Origin: Primulina eburnea
Lineage: Eukaryota; Streptophyta; Magnoliopsida; Lamiales; Gesneriaceae
Reading direction: 5' to 3'
Assembly: GCF_022965805.1 (NCBI RefSeq)
Contig: NC_133114.1
Location: 7,150,261 to 7,214,260 of the forward strand
DNA: 64,000 nt
In this document: piece after piece, positions 34,738 to 47,968 of the stretch
Layout: the number at the start of each line of letters is the position of its first letter
How positions within the stretch are numbered: position 1 is the stretch's first letter
Made by a program: the position numbers and the translations under genes
Notes under the pieces: model-generated
What the model was told of the DNA's origin: nothing
Databases searched by the model: none
Seen by the model: only the letters and a program-made list of their open reading frames with translations

Positions 34738-36822
34738 CTGGGGGCCTGGGGCTATGGTCTGGTTCGTGTCTAAGGGTCCTAGGATGAGTCTCTTTATGGT
34801 GGTTCATGGCCTGGAGCAGCAGCTAAGAGGCTGAACCAAGAAAGCGGCAGCTGTGCACTTGAGTTCACGTAGAGCAAGTTACGGCTGTGGTGTTTGGGGC
34901 GGTTGCTGGACGGGGCCAGGGCATGGGGCTGTGTCTTGGGTCGTTCCTTAGGGTCCTAGGGAGGGCCTGGTGGTGTTGGTTCAGAGCTGGGTTGGCTAGG
35001 GAAGGTGGCTGAACCAGTAAGCAACCAGCTGCACCAATGGAAGACGGGTTAGGCTAGTCATGCTCTTGCTTGCTTTGGGCTCGGGAGTTAGTTCTGAGTT
35101 TGAAAGGGGTGTTTCATGGTCTTAAGTTATGTCTAAGGGTTGGGTCTAGGGCCTGGTTTGGGTCCGGTTCGAGTCGGTTTAAGCATGAGAGTCGAATTAA
35201 GGAAATATGGTGACTAAGGCTTTCGGGTTAGCACTTGCTGGAAATTCCAGCAGCTTGCTGGCCTATTATTCAAGTCTCTAAAGGTCTGGTTTTGAGGTTT
35301 TTAGGACTTTTTAGATGCTTATTAGGTGTGGTAAAAAGATGGGAAAAAATTCGGTTAAGTTTCGAGTCAATTCGGGTTAAAACCGGGACACCGGTCCAAG
35401 TTTTAAAACAATTTGGTTAAGTTATGAAATGAGCTCGAGTTTAAGTCTAGGAATACTTATAAATATGTTTTGGGATATTTTTAGGAGTTTGGTAAGCTTC
35501 GGATCAAAATAATGAGTTTTGGAATTATCCGGGATTTAGTCACCGCACGAAACGTTAATTAAAGAATTAATTGAAACGCCTAGATTTAAGCTTAATAAAA
35601 ATATGGGAAAATTCGTGTAGGCTTAAATAATTATTTGGGACATGTTGGAGTCAAAGTAATTAAGAAAATTTCAAAAACGTGAAATTTTACGTCTAGGGGC
35701 AAAACCGTAATTTTTGGGTTTCCAAGGGCAAAATGGTCATTTTGTACCCGATGTGAGATTTTGGTCCTGGCAGCGCCCTGAGCACGAATCATAATATTTT
35801 AAAATGTTCATGCATCACGTTTACGATTTTTATGCTATTATAATAATTATGGTGAATGCTTAATTTAAAGGAATTAAGTGAGGAAGTGAAGAGCACTTCG
35901 TCTCCGCCGCGCCGAGTCGTTAATTTGTTTGTTTCTGTCAAAACAAACCCAGGCATGTTTATATCTCCTTTGACTCTTCAATCAAGTCATATAGATATTT
36001 TTTTAAATTATCGCAAGTAAATGATTTTAATACAGGAGATTGAAATTTTTCAGATTTGATGATGCCATTTAATTATATTACGTGCATAGAAATTTAAAAT
36101 GTTCATTTTTGAGATTTATGCGATATTGCTTATCGCCAGTTATCGGTCCGGTCGCCAGTTACCGGTCAGTTTCAGTTTGTACCACCCAGTATACTGTGGC
36201 ATTTTGTCTGATCAGACGAGCATATTTAAATCCGATCGCCAGTCACCGGTCATTTTGCAGTTTATATTAGTGCAGTGGCCACTTGCGGATACCATAATCT
36301 CACCAGAAAATTATTACTTGATATTTATGACAGGGCTCGATTGAGCAACCATTTTTACTACGATGTTCAGTTTAGTTATGCACGTATTATAATTGTTTAT
36401 GGCGAAGTATTTTCAGTTTAGGACTCCTGATACGACATCTTATCCCATGCAAATTTTACTATATTATTTACTTGTTATTTACGATATATGCATGCTGAGT
36501 CTTTAGACTCACTAGACTTGATTGTTGTAGGTACTGAAGATGTCAGGACCGAGGGCGGGGATCAGTGAGCCAGCTCGAGTCAGCAGTAGTGGAACCCGAG
36601 GACCTCATTTTTAGTACTTACGATTTTTATGCTCAAAAAATTTTATCTCTTGTTGAATTATTTTAAATTGTTACTTTGCAAACATTAAATTCTTCCGCTG
36701 CTATTTTTAAACATTAAACATTATTTAACAGTTTATTTTATGAATTTGATTCTCCGTTTAGTTTAAAGGAAAATTTTTAATTTTTCCACAAATTTTCAAG
36801 CACGAATTTTCGGGTCTTGACA
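34738..36822 (+). repeat. Solo LTR C, right part
   Basis: The first five bases (CTGGG) are D's right target duplication. The LTR ends TTTTCGGGTCTTGACA at 36822, followed by TATAC. About 36060-36822 resembles the end of the E and B1 LTRs, so C is a relative of that family. No gene seen. Confidence 0.87.
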
Positions 36823-39800
36823 TATACTCAAGTGGCTCCATGAACAAAACTGAACTGAACCGGTAAGTGACCACCGGGTGAAGTAATAATCGTCTGACCA
36901 GACTAATGCCACAGTATACTGGGTGGAACTGAACTGAACCAGTAAGTGACCATCGGGTGAAGCAATAATCCCATGATAGTGAAGTGGTAACAAGCAATAT
37001 CGCATAAATATAAAAAATGAATAGTTTATATTTTTATGCACGTAATATAATTAAATAACGTAATTAATTATCATGTATTAATTTTACCGAATGTGTTGGA
37101 TCATTCCCAGGCTCGCGGCGACTTGAATCTAACATGAAAAATATGCAAATGATTTTACTTGACAAAACTTTGTAATTGAATCCATAAACGAGGCAATTAC
37201 GCCCATTGACTTAGTATTTAATCATGACTCCGTTCCAACCCGAACCAACACCGAACCATCATTTAGTCATGATTAAAATACACCTAAAATGATGAAATAA
37301 TGCTCCTAAAATGATACAAGTCGAAGTTTTTGGTGAATGGAGGCCAAAACATGAAACGCTCTTTGGAGAGTCAATTTGGCACATCGCACCGTAAATTCTC
37401 GTACGACCACTAAACTTGACCAAATCATAAACGGCCAAAAATATGACCTTCCTAACTCGATGAAGTACTGTCCAGTCCAAGTCCACAGGCTAAAAGCCAA
37501 CCGAGGACTCAAACGAGCCTCTGAACCGAAGCACCAACTTGCTGTCAAAAATACAGCAGCAGCGCTTTCGTTTCCTTGCGTCGTTTTCGAGACTATTGGC
37601 CATTGGGGCTTGAACCACCGACGAGAGTCTCTTACCAACATCCCAAGGTGTGGTTTGAACCATGGCTAAGGGCCCTAGGCCACCCACAATTCGAACAACA
37701 CCAGCAACCACTCGAAGCTCTCACCCGAGAACGCATATGCACGCGTGGAGGAAGTTGCTTCGTTTGCTGTCCCGTTTCATTCCAATGGCCATTTGATTGA
37801 CCATGGCATGATCTAGACATCAAGAGGTATGGTATGAATCGTGGCTAAGGGCTAAAAAGCCAACCATGATCCACACCAATCACCATGAAGCCAAAATACA
37901 CATTCAGAAAAATGAAGGGGGTCGAAGGGGCTGTTCTTGTTTTTATTTGAAAACCGATTCCATCATCGACCAAGCCTCAAAAGGCCGACTTGGTCACGTC
38001 TTAGACATAACAAGGAGATGTTTTTTCTATAAATTCAATGAATGAATTACCTTTCAATGATCTTGAATGGGATCAATATCATGAATAACAATATCTGATC
38101 TATCAAATCAACTCGTATTCTAACCATGGATATAGCCCCTAGGGCAGCCAAGATCGGATTCATCTCCCTTGACGGCAAGAACAGAATTTTCGAACTCAAA
38201 ATGGCTTTATTGGAAGAGTTGCTGTATTTTCTCAATTCCAAAATGCATGGGGCTTGAACTAATGGACCAACATGGTCTTGACACACCCTAGTACGTGCCT
38301 AGGTGCAGCCTTTGGAGCCTAGGGTCGAGCCAACCACCTGAAACCATCAAAAACAAGCAAAACCGTGAGGGGCACCAAGGAAGAGTCAAAAATCTGCACT
38401 ATGCATTTCGAAAATATCTTGAACAAATTTCGGTTTTGCTTCAAGTTTAATGCACATATGATGTTTTAAAATAATACTATGACTTGATTGAGGAGTAAAT
38501 GGAAATATAAACATGCCTGGAATTGTTTTGAACAAAAAAAACAATTGAAAACACGACGCGGCGCTGGAGGAGACGGAGTGTCCTTCACTTTCTTGTTTCT
38601 ACCCGATTTTCTCTCTAGTTTTCTCTAGTGATAGCCACGATTTTTCTCTCAAAATTACTCTGAATTTCGTGAATGAGGATGGGGAGAGAAGGTTAGGAAG
38701 ATAAATGGGAAGGTTGCAAGATAAATGGAGAGAATAAGTCTTGCTATCTTTCTAGTTGTTTGAGAGATAAGGGAAAAGATTTGATTGAGGGAGTGAGAGA
38801 GTTGGATGACCGATTTTCATCAATCAAATATGGGTAAGAAATTGCTTAATTATTAATTATTGAAGATTAAAAGATGAGGAAATTATCTCCCTAGAAAAGA
38901 TAAGGAAATGAATTAAAGATGGAGAGTTGACAAATATTTTTAAATTCAACAAGGAGTGGCCGATTTTTACAAAAATATATGAAGGGGAAATATTTCTTAA
39001 TTCAATAATTATTGGTGATTAAAATGAAGGAATTATCTACCAAGAATGGATAAGGAAAGAATCAAAGGAAATGAGTTGTCAACTTTTTTAAATCTTTAAA
39101 AAAATAAGGGAGGGCCGATTTTTATTAATAAAAAGGAGGGAATTATTGCTAGATAAACATGGTAGGATATTGCTTAAATACCTAATTAGTGGTGAATAAA
39201 ATTTAGGGAATTATTTAACAAGAGAAAGGGTAAGGAAAGATATTAAAGTGGAGTTGCTAAAATTAAATCAAATCTTCAAAGGTGATGGCCGAAATTTTTA
39301 GTTTAAAATGGGGTGAAAAATTGCTTAAATAATTATTATTGATGATTTAAAGTTGAAAGAATTATCTATGCCATGAAAATATTAAGGAAATATATTAAAA
39401 TGATGAGTTGACAAATTAATTAAATCTTAGAAGGGTGTTGGCCGAATTTTCTAAGATAGAGGGGGAAAATATTTCTTAAATCTTGTATTTTAATTCTTTA
39501 GAGTTTTATCTACCCATTAAATATTTTGGTGAATTAATAAATTAATTAAGGAATAACATTATCTTGCATGCATGGATAATTCTTTAAATCTTAAAGGTAA
39601 ATTTACTATCATGTTAAATTATAATTTCTTAATTAAAATAAGTCTAGATTAAATTATCTCAATTGGTCACATATTGTATTTTAGGCTTTTAATTAAATTA
39701 TTGGACCAAAATAATTTATTTACTACTTATCTCAAGTTAATTAAATAAATCTTTAAACATTCTTTTATCTTAAATACATTGTAGGAATGTTTTATTAATA

Positions 39801-40012
39801 TTAAATTTTATCTCAATACTCCAACTCCAGTCCGGCCTCACTTATTTAATTGAAAAGACAACAACTAAACTCATGCGATTTAAAATGAATAACCATAACT
39901 CAACCAATCTTAAAAGAATGGATATAAATCCTCATGCATAAAAAGATCATTTTAATTTAAATAATAGTAATTATGCATGACTTATACGTAGTCTGATTTA
40001 ACGGGTTCTACA
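36823..40012 (-). repeat. 5' LTR of B1, second part
   Basis: Resumes after C with TATAC (36823-36827). On the minus strand the LTR starts at 40012 (TGTAGAACCCG). Joined to 25121-25642 it makes 3707 bp. It matches the 3' LTR at 19086-22583 with small indels (for example about 25 bp of net length). The ORFs in it are not conserved coding regions. Confidence 0.9.
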
Positions 40013-40909
40013 TAAATCATTTGCATATTTTTCATGTTAGATGTAAGTCGCAGCGAGCCTGGGAACGATCCAACCCATTCGATAAAATTAATACAGGATA
40101 TTTGATTATGTTATTTAATTATATTACGTGCATAAAAATATAAAAGATTCATTTTTGAGATATATGCGATATTGTTTGTGGCCACTTGACTTCATGGGAT
40201 AGCAGCTTATCATGGGATTATTACTTCACCCGGTGGTCACTTACCGGTTCAGTTCAATTCATTTATTGGTACGGATATCCAGTCCAAGGGCTGTGATGAT
40301 CTCTACCGCCCAGTATAATGTGGTATTAGTCTGATTAGACGATTCAGTTCAGTTCATGGGCCACTTGCGTAGAACATAATCTCAACAAAAAATTTATGAC
40401 ATGATATTTTATGACAGGGCTCGATTGAGCAAACATTTCACTTATGATTTTCAGTTCAGTTATGCACGTATTATAATTACTCATGGCATGATATTTGCAC
40501 GTTATGCCAGTCTCATGATATTTTTACGTTGCATGAAATTTTATTATTATTACTCGTTATTTATGATATATGCATGATGAGTTTTTAGACTCACTAGACT
40601 TGATTGTTGTAGGTACTGATGAGGTCGGGATCGAGGACGAGGACCAGTGAGCCATCTTGGGTCGGCAGTAGTGGAAGCCAAGGACCTCATTTTCAGCATT
40701 TACCATTTTTATGCTCAAACATTTTATCTTTTGTTGGATTATTTTAAATTGTTATTTTGCATACAATAATTACTTCCGCTGCTATTTCGAATATTTTAAA
40801 CATTGAACCTTTTCATCAATTTATTTATTTAAAGAGGCATTTTAATTAGTTAAAAGAAAAGTTTAAATTTTTCCCGCACATTTTCAAATACGAATTTCGG
40901 GCCTCTACA
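40013..40909 (+). repeat. LTR E, 3' part
   Basis: Plus-strand end of a B1-family LTR, ending TTTCGGGCCTCTACA. Its first base continues the internal LTR text found reverse-complemented near 19690, so B1 inserted into the middle of E. No primer site follows, so E is a solo LTR or a 3' LTR. Its start lies outside the window. Confidence 0.85.
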
Positions 40910-43794
40910 ATTAGTGAATAAGTTTGCAAGTTGAAGTTTAGAGGAAACATGTAGGAGTTTGATAAGTCAATGCCACCAAGGGAGATGAATGGCCAATTGG
41001 CTATCACAAAACAGTAACGCAAGTTCATCTTTTGAGATACACAAGTCCTTAAGTATTGCTAGCATCCAAATGATTTAACAAGTAGCGCCAGCCATTGACC
41101 TGTATTCCGCTTCAGCAGAAGACCTGGAAATAGTGGGTTGTTTCTTAGATTACCATGAAACGAAGGACTCTCCGATAAGGACACTAGCCAGAAACAGAGC
41201 GACGTGTATCCGGACAAGTTTCCCAATCATAGTCCGAGAAAAAAACTGAGCTTTAAAGATGAAGAAGAAGCATAGAACAGGCCCTGTCCAACTGTGCCCT
41301 TCACATATTTAAGAATGGAGTACACAGCTTGTAGATGTGGTTACCTTGGGCAAGCAACGAATTGGCTTAACCTATTCACTGAATAAGCCAAATCAGGTCG
41401 AGTGATAGTGAGACATAATAATTTTCCAACTAATCTTTGATACAACGAAGGATCGGGCAGCAGCTCACCATCTTCAATACTCAACTTCAAGTTAACGTCC
41501 AAGGAGTGGAACGTGGTTTGCAGCGCAGTAGGCCTATTTCTGTAAGGAGCTGTAAAGTATAATAGCGTTGAAATATAGAGATGCCACTTGAAGATCTTGC
41601 AACCTCAATACCATGGAAGTACTTCAAGTCTCCAAGATCTTTCAACTTGAAACAGATGTCCAAAAATATTTTCAAGTCTGTTGCTTCCTTTTTGTCATTG
41701 GTGGCCAATGTCATCGACGTATACCAACAATGCCAAGAACGTACGACCTCAATTTCGCACAAAAAAGGAATTGTCAGCATGAGATTGAATCCGAATCAGT
41801 GTAGAGGAGAATTTGGCAAACCATTGCCTCGAAGCTTGTTTTAGACCATAGATAGACTTGTGTAGTTTGCACACTGCATTGTGAGGAAAATCTGCCCCCT
41901 TACGGTGATAACCAGGAGGCAAAGACATGTAAACTTCTTCAGAAAGATCGCCATGCAAAAATGCATTATTGACATCAAGTTGAGTCAAAAACCATCCACG
42001 AATTGAAGCTAAGGCTAGCAAAACTCTAACTGTGAAAATATTTGCAACAGGAGAAAAGGTTTCGAGATAATCGATCCCCTCGTGTTGCGTGTAACCATTG
42101 GCAACAAGGAGCTTTGTATCGCTCTAGGCTACCATTAGCATGAAACTTAGCCTTATAGACCCATCGACACCCAACAACGGTCTTCCCAAGAGGTATAGAA
42201 CGATGGACCAAGTCCCATTACGTTCCAATGCCTCAAGCTCAGTGGCCATGGCTTGGCACCATTCGGGCTTGACAACAGCTTGAGAAAAAGATTGAGGTTC
42301 AATGATAGATGAAACACTGTGAACGAAAACATAGTACTTCTTGGATTGTCGAGTATTACCAAGAACAAGAGACAAAGGATGATCAGGACGAGATGGGAGT
42401 AGAGCGAGTAGCATAACAGTGATAATCACGTAAATGGAGTGGTTTATTGCTGACTCTATGTGACCGAGATAAGGGACCATAATCTATAGTTGTTTCTTGT
42501 GCAACAGATTTTTGTGTAGGAAGAACACCATCAGAGAAGAAGTTCTTATGTGTAAAAGGATGTGGCTGGTCCATAAAAGGAAAAATGGTTTCATGAAACA
42601 CTATATCCCGACTAATGTACACTTCGTTTGTAAGGAGATTGAGCAGTTTATAGGCTTTGTAACCACTTGGATATCCAAGAAAGACAGATTTAATAGCACG
42701 AGGAGAGAATTTTGTGCGATGACTCAAGAGGGTAGACCCATAACACATGCAACCAAAAACTCTCAAATGACCATACAAGGGTTTCTTATGATAAAGAAGT
42801 TCAAAAGGAGTTTGATTTGAAAGTGGAGAAGAGGGCGTGCGATTGATAAGATAAACAGAAGTGAGAACACAGTCACTCCAATATGGCAAGGGAATATCGG
42901 ATTGAAACATCAAGGATCTTGCTACATTCAAGATGTGTTGATGTTTTCTTTCCACAACAGAGTTTTGTTGTGGCCTTTCAACATAAGAATGATGGGAAAT
43001 AATTCCCTCAGACTTATAAAAATCAGAAAAATTGAGTTTGGGAGCATTGTCTGATCGAACAGATTTAATTTTCTGTCCAAATTGTGTATGGATCATCTTA
43101 CAGAAGTTTGGAAACACATGCAAAACGTCTGATATAGATTTTAACAAATAGATCCATGTGAAACGAGTGTGATCATCAACTATAGTGAAAAAATACTTGT
43201 ATCCCTCAATGCTCAAAGGAGTAAAAGGACCCCAAATATCAATGTGAAGTAGGTGAAAAGGTCTATTACATAGTGTGTTTTGCGAAATAAAAGGTAACCT
43301 CTTTTGTTTGGACAAGGGGCATATCGAACAACCATCATGCTTTAAAAAATTAACTCCAAAAACATTGTCTAAAACCGACAGCTTAGGAAAAGAGTGGTGG
43401 CCCATTCTATAATTCCACAACTCTAGTTTTGAAAAAGAAACATTACAGACTGTTGGAGAAGGGCTGGAGTGATGCTGAACATACAGATTTCCCATCTTGC
43501 TACCCATCACAATCATCTTGTTCGTGGTAAGTGCCTGAATAAAACAGGAATTAGAAAGGAAGTGAACCGAGCAAGGAATTTGACTAGTTAACGAGCTGAT
43601 AGAGAGCAAGTTAAAACTAAATTGAGGGATGGACAACACATTATCCAGATACAAATCAGGAGACAATTATACTGAACCAATGTGTGTGACATGCACCACT
43701 GAACTATTTTGCAAAGTAACATTTGAAGAAAATAACTTGCTCGAAGAGAAAAAACTCAATGAACAATGTTGCGTATTTTCACTACCGCATGTGT
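40910..43794 (-). pseudogene. Ty1/Copia pol pseudogene F
   Basis: Order integrase then RT then RNase H, which is the Copia order. The longest frame (43666-42383) has the GAG-pre-integrase motif WNYRMGHHSFPKL, integrase HHCC, catalytic HIDIWGPF, DNAPKLNF and VVERKHQHI. RT follows in several frames: [42 protein letters not shown] (codons complementary to 41710-41721), LKDLGDLKYFHGIEVARS. RNase H remnants SSAEAEYR near 41110 and a QLAN-FTN end near 40920 complete it. A stop separates GSV from LSPDLYLD at about 43667, and there are several frameshifts. No gag is visible. LTR E interrupts it at ATTAG. Confidence 0.92.
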
Positions 43795-45110
43795 ACGGTG
43801 TCAAGTTTTAATACTAGTATGAGTACAAATATCGATCTCACAAAGAATAATTATTTAAAATTGTATATTAAGTACCATAGTTGACATAGTTCAACTTTAT
43901 TTAGAAAATTCAAATAGATAGTTGATAAACAATTCAAAGCAAATAACGAATCCTATTAATTCTTAGCAAACTGTTGGGATTCAGTTAGTAGATCAATCTA
44001 GAGATATGATTTCGTATGGTCTCCCATATGCTAATTTAAATTGACTAACATATTATTAAATTGCATCATGTTTAATAACTAAGAACTCGCAATTTCCTAT
44101 TCCCTTTTTCAAGTGATAAATAAAACTGTACTACCTATTATCGATTTTAATATGTTAAATCAAAATCACATAACACGTAATAAATGCAAAAAAGGTTCTC
44201 TTTATGGATTTGTCAGAGTTATACGTCTTTTGCACGTTATAAACATCTCACGATGTGATTTCCCTTGTCCTAATTTCAATCACCTCTCTCGAGTGTTAGA
44301 TCTTAATTATTTGATCAATCGAATTATGGCCAGTAATTCAAAAGCATTAACGACGAGAAATCACAAATAAACGCGATGAATTAATTGAATGAAAATTCAA
44401 AACTTCAATAACATAGGTTCGACCACGACTACGTCAATCTCTAGAAAATAAAATTAGTTCATACTCGAATCCAAATCAATAAAAAACCTGTTTGTAATCA
44501 TTAAAAACGTAAAAGTAAAGAACCGAATTAGAAACGTGTTGAAGAGAGATGAAAGTGCGTCTCTGTGTCCGGATTAAGGGTCTTATGTCTCCGTTCTTCG
44601 CGTTCCGTCCTCCGCTCTCACTTTTTCTCTCCTTTCTTCTCTATTACGTCGGCTGTTTGTTAGTCCCTTTTCTCTTTTTTTTCCTTCCTTGTAAAGCCCA
44701 CGATGAAACCTACAGAATTTGGCATTCGTGTCGCGCGCATATGCGCGCCCTAAACTCGTGCATATGCGCGGGTCCTTATGTGAATGCTTTTCTTCTCGCG
44801 TGCATATGCGCGCCCAAGTTCCTTGCATATGCACGAGACTCTCTGGCTTGTGCGTCTGGAGTTCCTTCTTGCGCGCATATGCGCGCTCGAGACTCGAGCA
44901 TATGTGCGGGTCTTTCTGCCTCTATGATGGGGCATGCGCAAAAATTTCTTCTAAGCGCCATTTTCACTCCTTCTCGTGCCCATGTAGTAGCCTTACCTAG
45001 ATTCCTGCAATCACACCAAAAATAACAAAAACGCATAATTCCGCCCATGAAAACTAACAATCTATATGAATTATAAGGATAATTTAAGTGCACAAAATGC
45101 ACTTATCAAA
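43795..45110. repeat. Unassigned repeat M with a GC dyad array
   Basis: 1.3 kb between the Copia remnant and the tRNA-like repeat. It starts near TGTACGGTGTCAAG with a stretch of the type found in dispersed plant repeats (AAATATCGATCTCACAAAG) and ends AATGCACTTATCA. TG...CA ends suggest an LTR or similar, but I see no primer site, polypurine tract or matching flanks. It holds no recognisable gene; the ORFs around 44550-45100 follow from the palindromic array. Confidence 0.45.
44734..44908. promoter_or_regulatory. Three dyad pairs of GCGCATATGCGC type in repeat M
   Basis: Core starts at 44735/44758, 44800/44823 and 44873/44896: each pair is 23 bp apart, and pairs repeat at 65 and 73 bp. Two cores are exact; the others differ by one to three bases. 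No TATA run is found 48 bases away on either side, unlike the gypsy LTR arrays. Confidence 0.65.
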
Positions 45111-45533
45111 TGTAACGACCCATTACAGGCCCAGTGGACCGCCCATACGGCCCACTGCCCCGATCGACCCAAGGCTATCCCGATCTTGGGCTCCCTCTAT
45201 GGGGCCTTTTCCCTCACGGGCTTTCCATAGGCGTCGTACGGGTTACTCATAGAACTTTTCCAGCCTATGAACTGGAGTCTGTGCCTTCCCAGGATCGAAC
45301 CTAAGACCACATAGATATATAGGTACTTAGCACAATCCTGGTACCAATTGAGCTACTGGTACCAATTGAGCTAGTAGCTCAATTGGTACCAGATATGTTG
45401 CCAAGTACCTTATATCCAGGGAGGTCTTGGGTTCCATTCTGGGAAGGCACAAACTATAGCCTGGACTATAGAAGTTCTATGAGTAACCCGTACGACGTCT
45501 ATGGAAATGTATATATAGAGTTTAAACCAAAAC
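45111..45533. repeat. Inverted tRNA-like (SINE-type) repeat K
   Basis: Starts TGTAACGACCC. Two copies of an approximately 130-bp unit (about 45228-45357 and 45375-45505) face each other with about 80% match, with a partial third head (box A region) between them. The right copy has a pol III-like box A, TAGCTCAATTGG (45375-45386), and box B-like GGGTTCCATTC (45430-45439). TCAAA occurs on both sides (45106-45110 and 45534-45538), possibly a target duplication. It is not a functional tRNA gene: there is no acceptor stem or normal anticodon arm. Confidence 0.6.
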
Positions 45534-45896
45534 TCAAATATCTGATTCCGGTCTGGAATAAGGATTCACTAAGTATAAGGTCATAATACTTCTCCAATCC
45601 TTCTGACGGAATCAATCTCGCATTACTGGCTATACAATGTCCGTATAAACCAATCTACAGTTCATCACATATCCGTACCATCTGCTGTTATCAAAGACAT
45701 CTACAGTCTTCAGCTTCAAATACCACTCGTCATCATCTGACGTTGGTTTCTTAAATCGGTCCATTCTGAACTATCTTCATCTTCCTTCGAATTTTCTTCA
45801 AAAGAAATCTGTAGTATTCACCGTATACTGTCTTGTCTATAACTATCTCATTACCCATCTGATAAGATGATAGTTATTGTCACACAGTGATAATAA
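45534..45896 (-). pseudogene. Eroded pol 3' remnant of element H
   Basis: Reverse complement aligns with 55110-55460 of element G (shared AATGAGATAGTTA-like text, TATTCCAGAC, AGAAGTATTATG). Both derive from the end of pol, but no frame is open. The match stops near 45538 where repeat K begins, so H's pol end, polypurine tract and 3' LTR are missing. The last five bases, AATAA, are the left target duplication of solo LTR I. Confidence 0.7.
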
Positions 45897-47968
45897 TGTT
45901 AGAGTAGGTGCACGTCTAGCCAAGTGTTGGCCGACTGTTCACGATGAAACTCTTTGTATAAACGATCTTTATTTTAATAATATTTGAATTTATTAATTTG
46001 GCGCATCTTTATCTTTATACCCATGCTAGTTGCATAGATAAAGTCCTTGAATATACAAATAGTAGAAAGAATATGAGATGCTCATATGATGAGTATCATG
46101 AAACTCATATTTGGAATACTGTATATTCTAAACCGTTCCTAGTCGATTCAGCCGTCACTAAGAAGGATAAAGGCCGCTCGAGTTAGAGACTAGTATCTGC
46201 GATTTGAGTACCATGTTTCATTGGTAGGGGACATTGTGATGTCCGAGCATGCAGATAGGTGCTCCTGGTAGAGTGCACTGAACAACCCTCTATGAAGGAT
46301 TTTCCAAGTGGTTCTCACTTATCGAGTGGAAAAGTCCTAGTTTATGGTTGTACACCATTAGTCCTTATGACCCGGGACAACATTGAGATTCTATGTGCTA
46401 GCGTTTCACTTTGACTTGTTTACCGACTCTTATGGGGTCATCAGGTGGCAAGGTTGGGTGTTACGGCGAAACATATAGGAGTCGATGCATTGTAGCCGGC
46501 GATTCACCGCTTACCTACGAGTATGGATATCCTATGTGTTTTTCATGTATGTGTGGGTTGAAATCTCTGATCAGAGTATGGTGGTAATTATGAAATGGGT
46601 TTCATAGATTACACCATCGATGCAACCACAACATGACACATAGTATGGATTCATTGACAACTCTCGATAAACCAATAGTTGTCGAATCGGTCGGGATATA
46701 TGAGTTGAAGGGACCGTACTGTACGCTAACCATAATTGAATGGTTCTTGCAGGCACTATCATGTGATACCTAGGGAATCACGTAAGCGATGCTGCTAGGC
46801 GTTTAACGTGATTGGTTGGGTACTATCAGACTTGAGTTCTGACGTTCTTACTATCAAGGAGTTGATAAGTAAGAATGGAGCAATTGGGGTATGCTCGAAT
46901 AAGGACATGTTTAGTCCGAATCACATGGAGATGTGAACCCACGGCTAGTTGTATCAATGAATCATTGAGGGCCACACAAGTACTAGCTTTGTAAATCCCG
47001 ATGAGAAGTAAAATAGTTCAATGTGTTGAACGGCTTATAAATGTGTTTATAAGTATAAAGAAAAATAGAAGTATGACTTCTAAGAGAGAAATATAAATTT
47101 TAATTTATGGAAGTGTTCCTAAGATTAAAATTTGGCCAAGTAAATAATGTAGTTGAAAATTGTGATTTTCATAAACATTATTGTGGACTAAATTAAATTA
47201 ATTCAAGTGTTGAATTAATTAAACACTAGTGGACCTAGTAGAGTCTAAATAATTAAATTAATTCAAGTGTTGAATTAATTATATAATATTGAGTCTTGTA
47301 GAGCTCAATTAAAATAATTATTTAACTAGTGGGACTTGAATAAATTCAAGTAGTATTTAATTAATCTCAAATGTATTTGAGATAATTAAAATTTAGTCCA
47401 TGGTTTTTAATGTGTTAAAAACCATATAATATATGTGAGACATGCTAGGGTTTGCATGCTTGGGAGGTGAAGAGTCTTGATTACTTTTTATTAAAAAATT
47501 GCAAAGGCATGCAACTTTTCTCCCAACTTTTCCCACACCCAAGACTAGACTTCACTCCACTCTCCCTCATACTCTCACTTGGCCGAACACACACACACAC
47601 AATTCTCTCAAAATTTTTCTCTCTTTTGTTCTTCAAGTGTTGGAGAATAAAAGCCTTCTCCTTGATAAATCTTCTTGTTTTTCTAGTGCAAAACAAGAAG
47701 GGATTTACATTGCTTGTGGTGGGCTTAATTTTGGAGTTGGAGGAGGAGCTTGTAGACTTGTCAACCTTCAAGAGCTAAAGTGTTTACACTTTAGTTGGAG
47801 CCATACATCAACCTCAAGGGGTTGATAGGTAAATCTCTTAACATCCTATGTATGGTGTTATTTTGTAAATATTGCACACTAAACCATTGGTGGCCGAAAT
47901 TTCTTGCATGAAATTAAAATTTTTGACTTCCGTTGCGCTTCCGGCCACCGTAACCGGTCCGCATTTCA
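45897..47968 (+). repeat. Solo Ty1/Copia-type LTR I (2072 bp)
   Basis: TGTTAGAGTAGG to GGTCCGCATTTCA, with perfect AATAA duplications at 45892-45896 and 47969-47973 and no internal region, so it is a solo LTR. The Copia assignment rests on resemblance to long plant Copia LTRs and is less certain than the boundaries. A 29-bp stretch (TTAAATTAATTCAAGTG...) occurs twice near 47190-47282. Orientation follows the TG start and could be reversed. No gene. Confidence 0.82.

Noticed and set aside
45375..45440. Possible functional tRNA gene
   Set aside because: Box A and box B-like sequences exist, but there is no acceptor stem, no normal anticodon arm and no terminator; it is better explained as a SINE-type repeat.
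47452..47825. Two overlapping 108-codon ORFs on the plus strand and a 96-codon ORF on the minus strand in solo LTR I
   Set aside because: They lie inside a non-coding LTR, overlap on both strands and have no domain.
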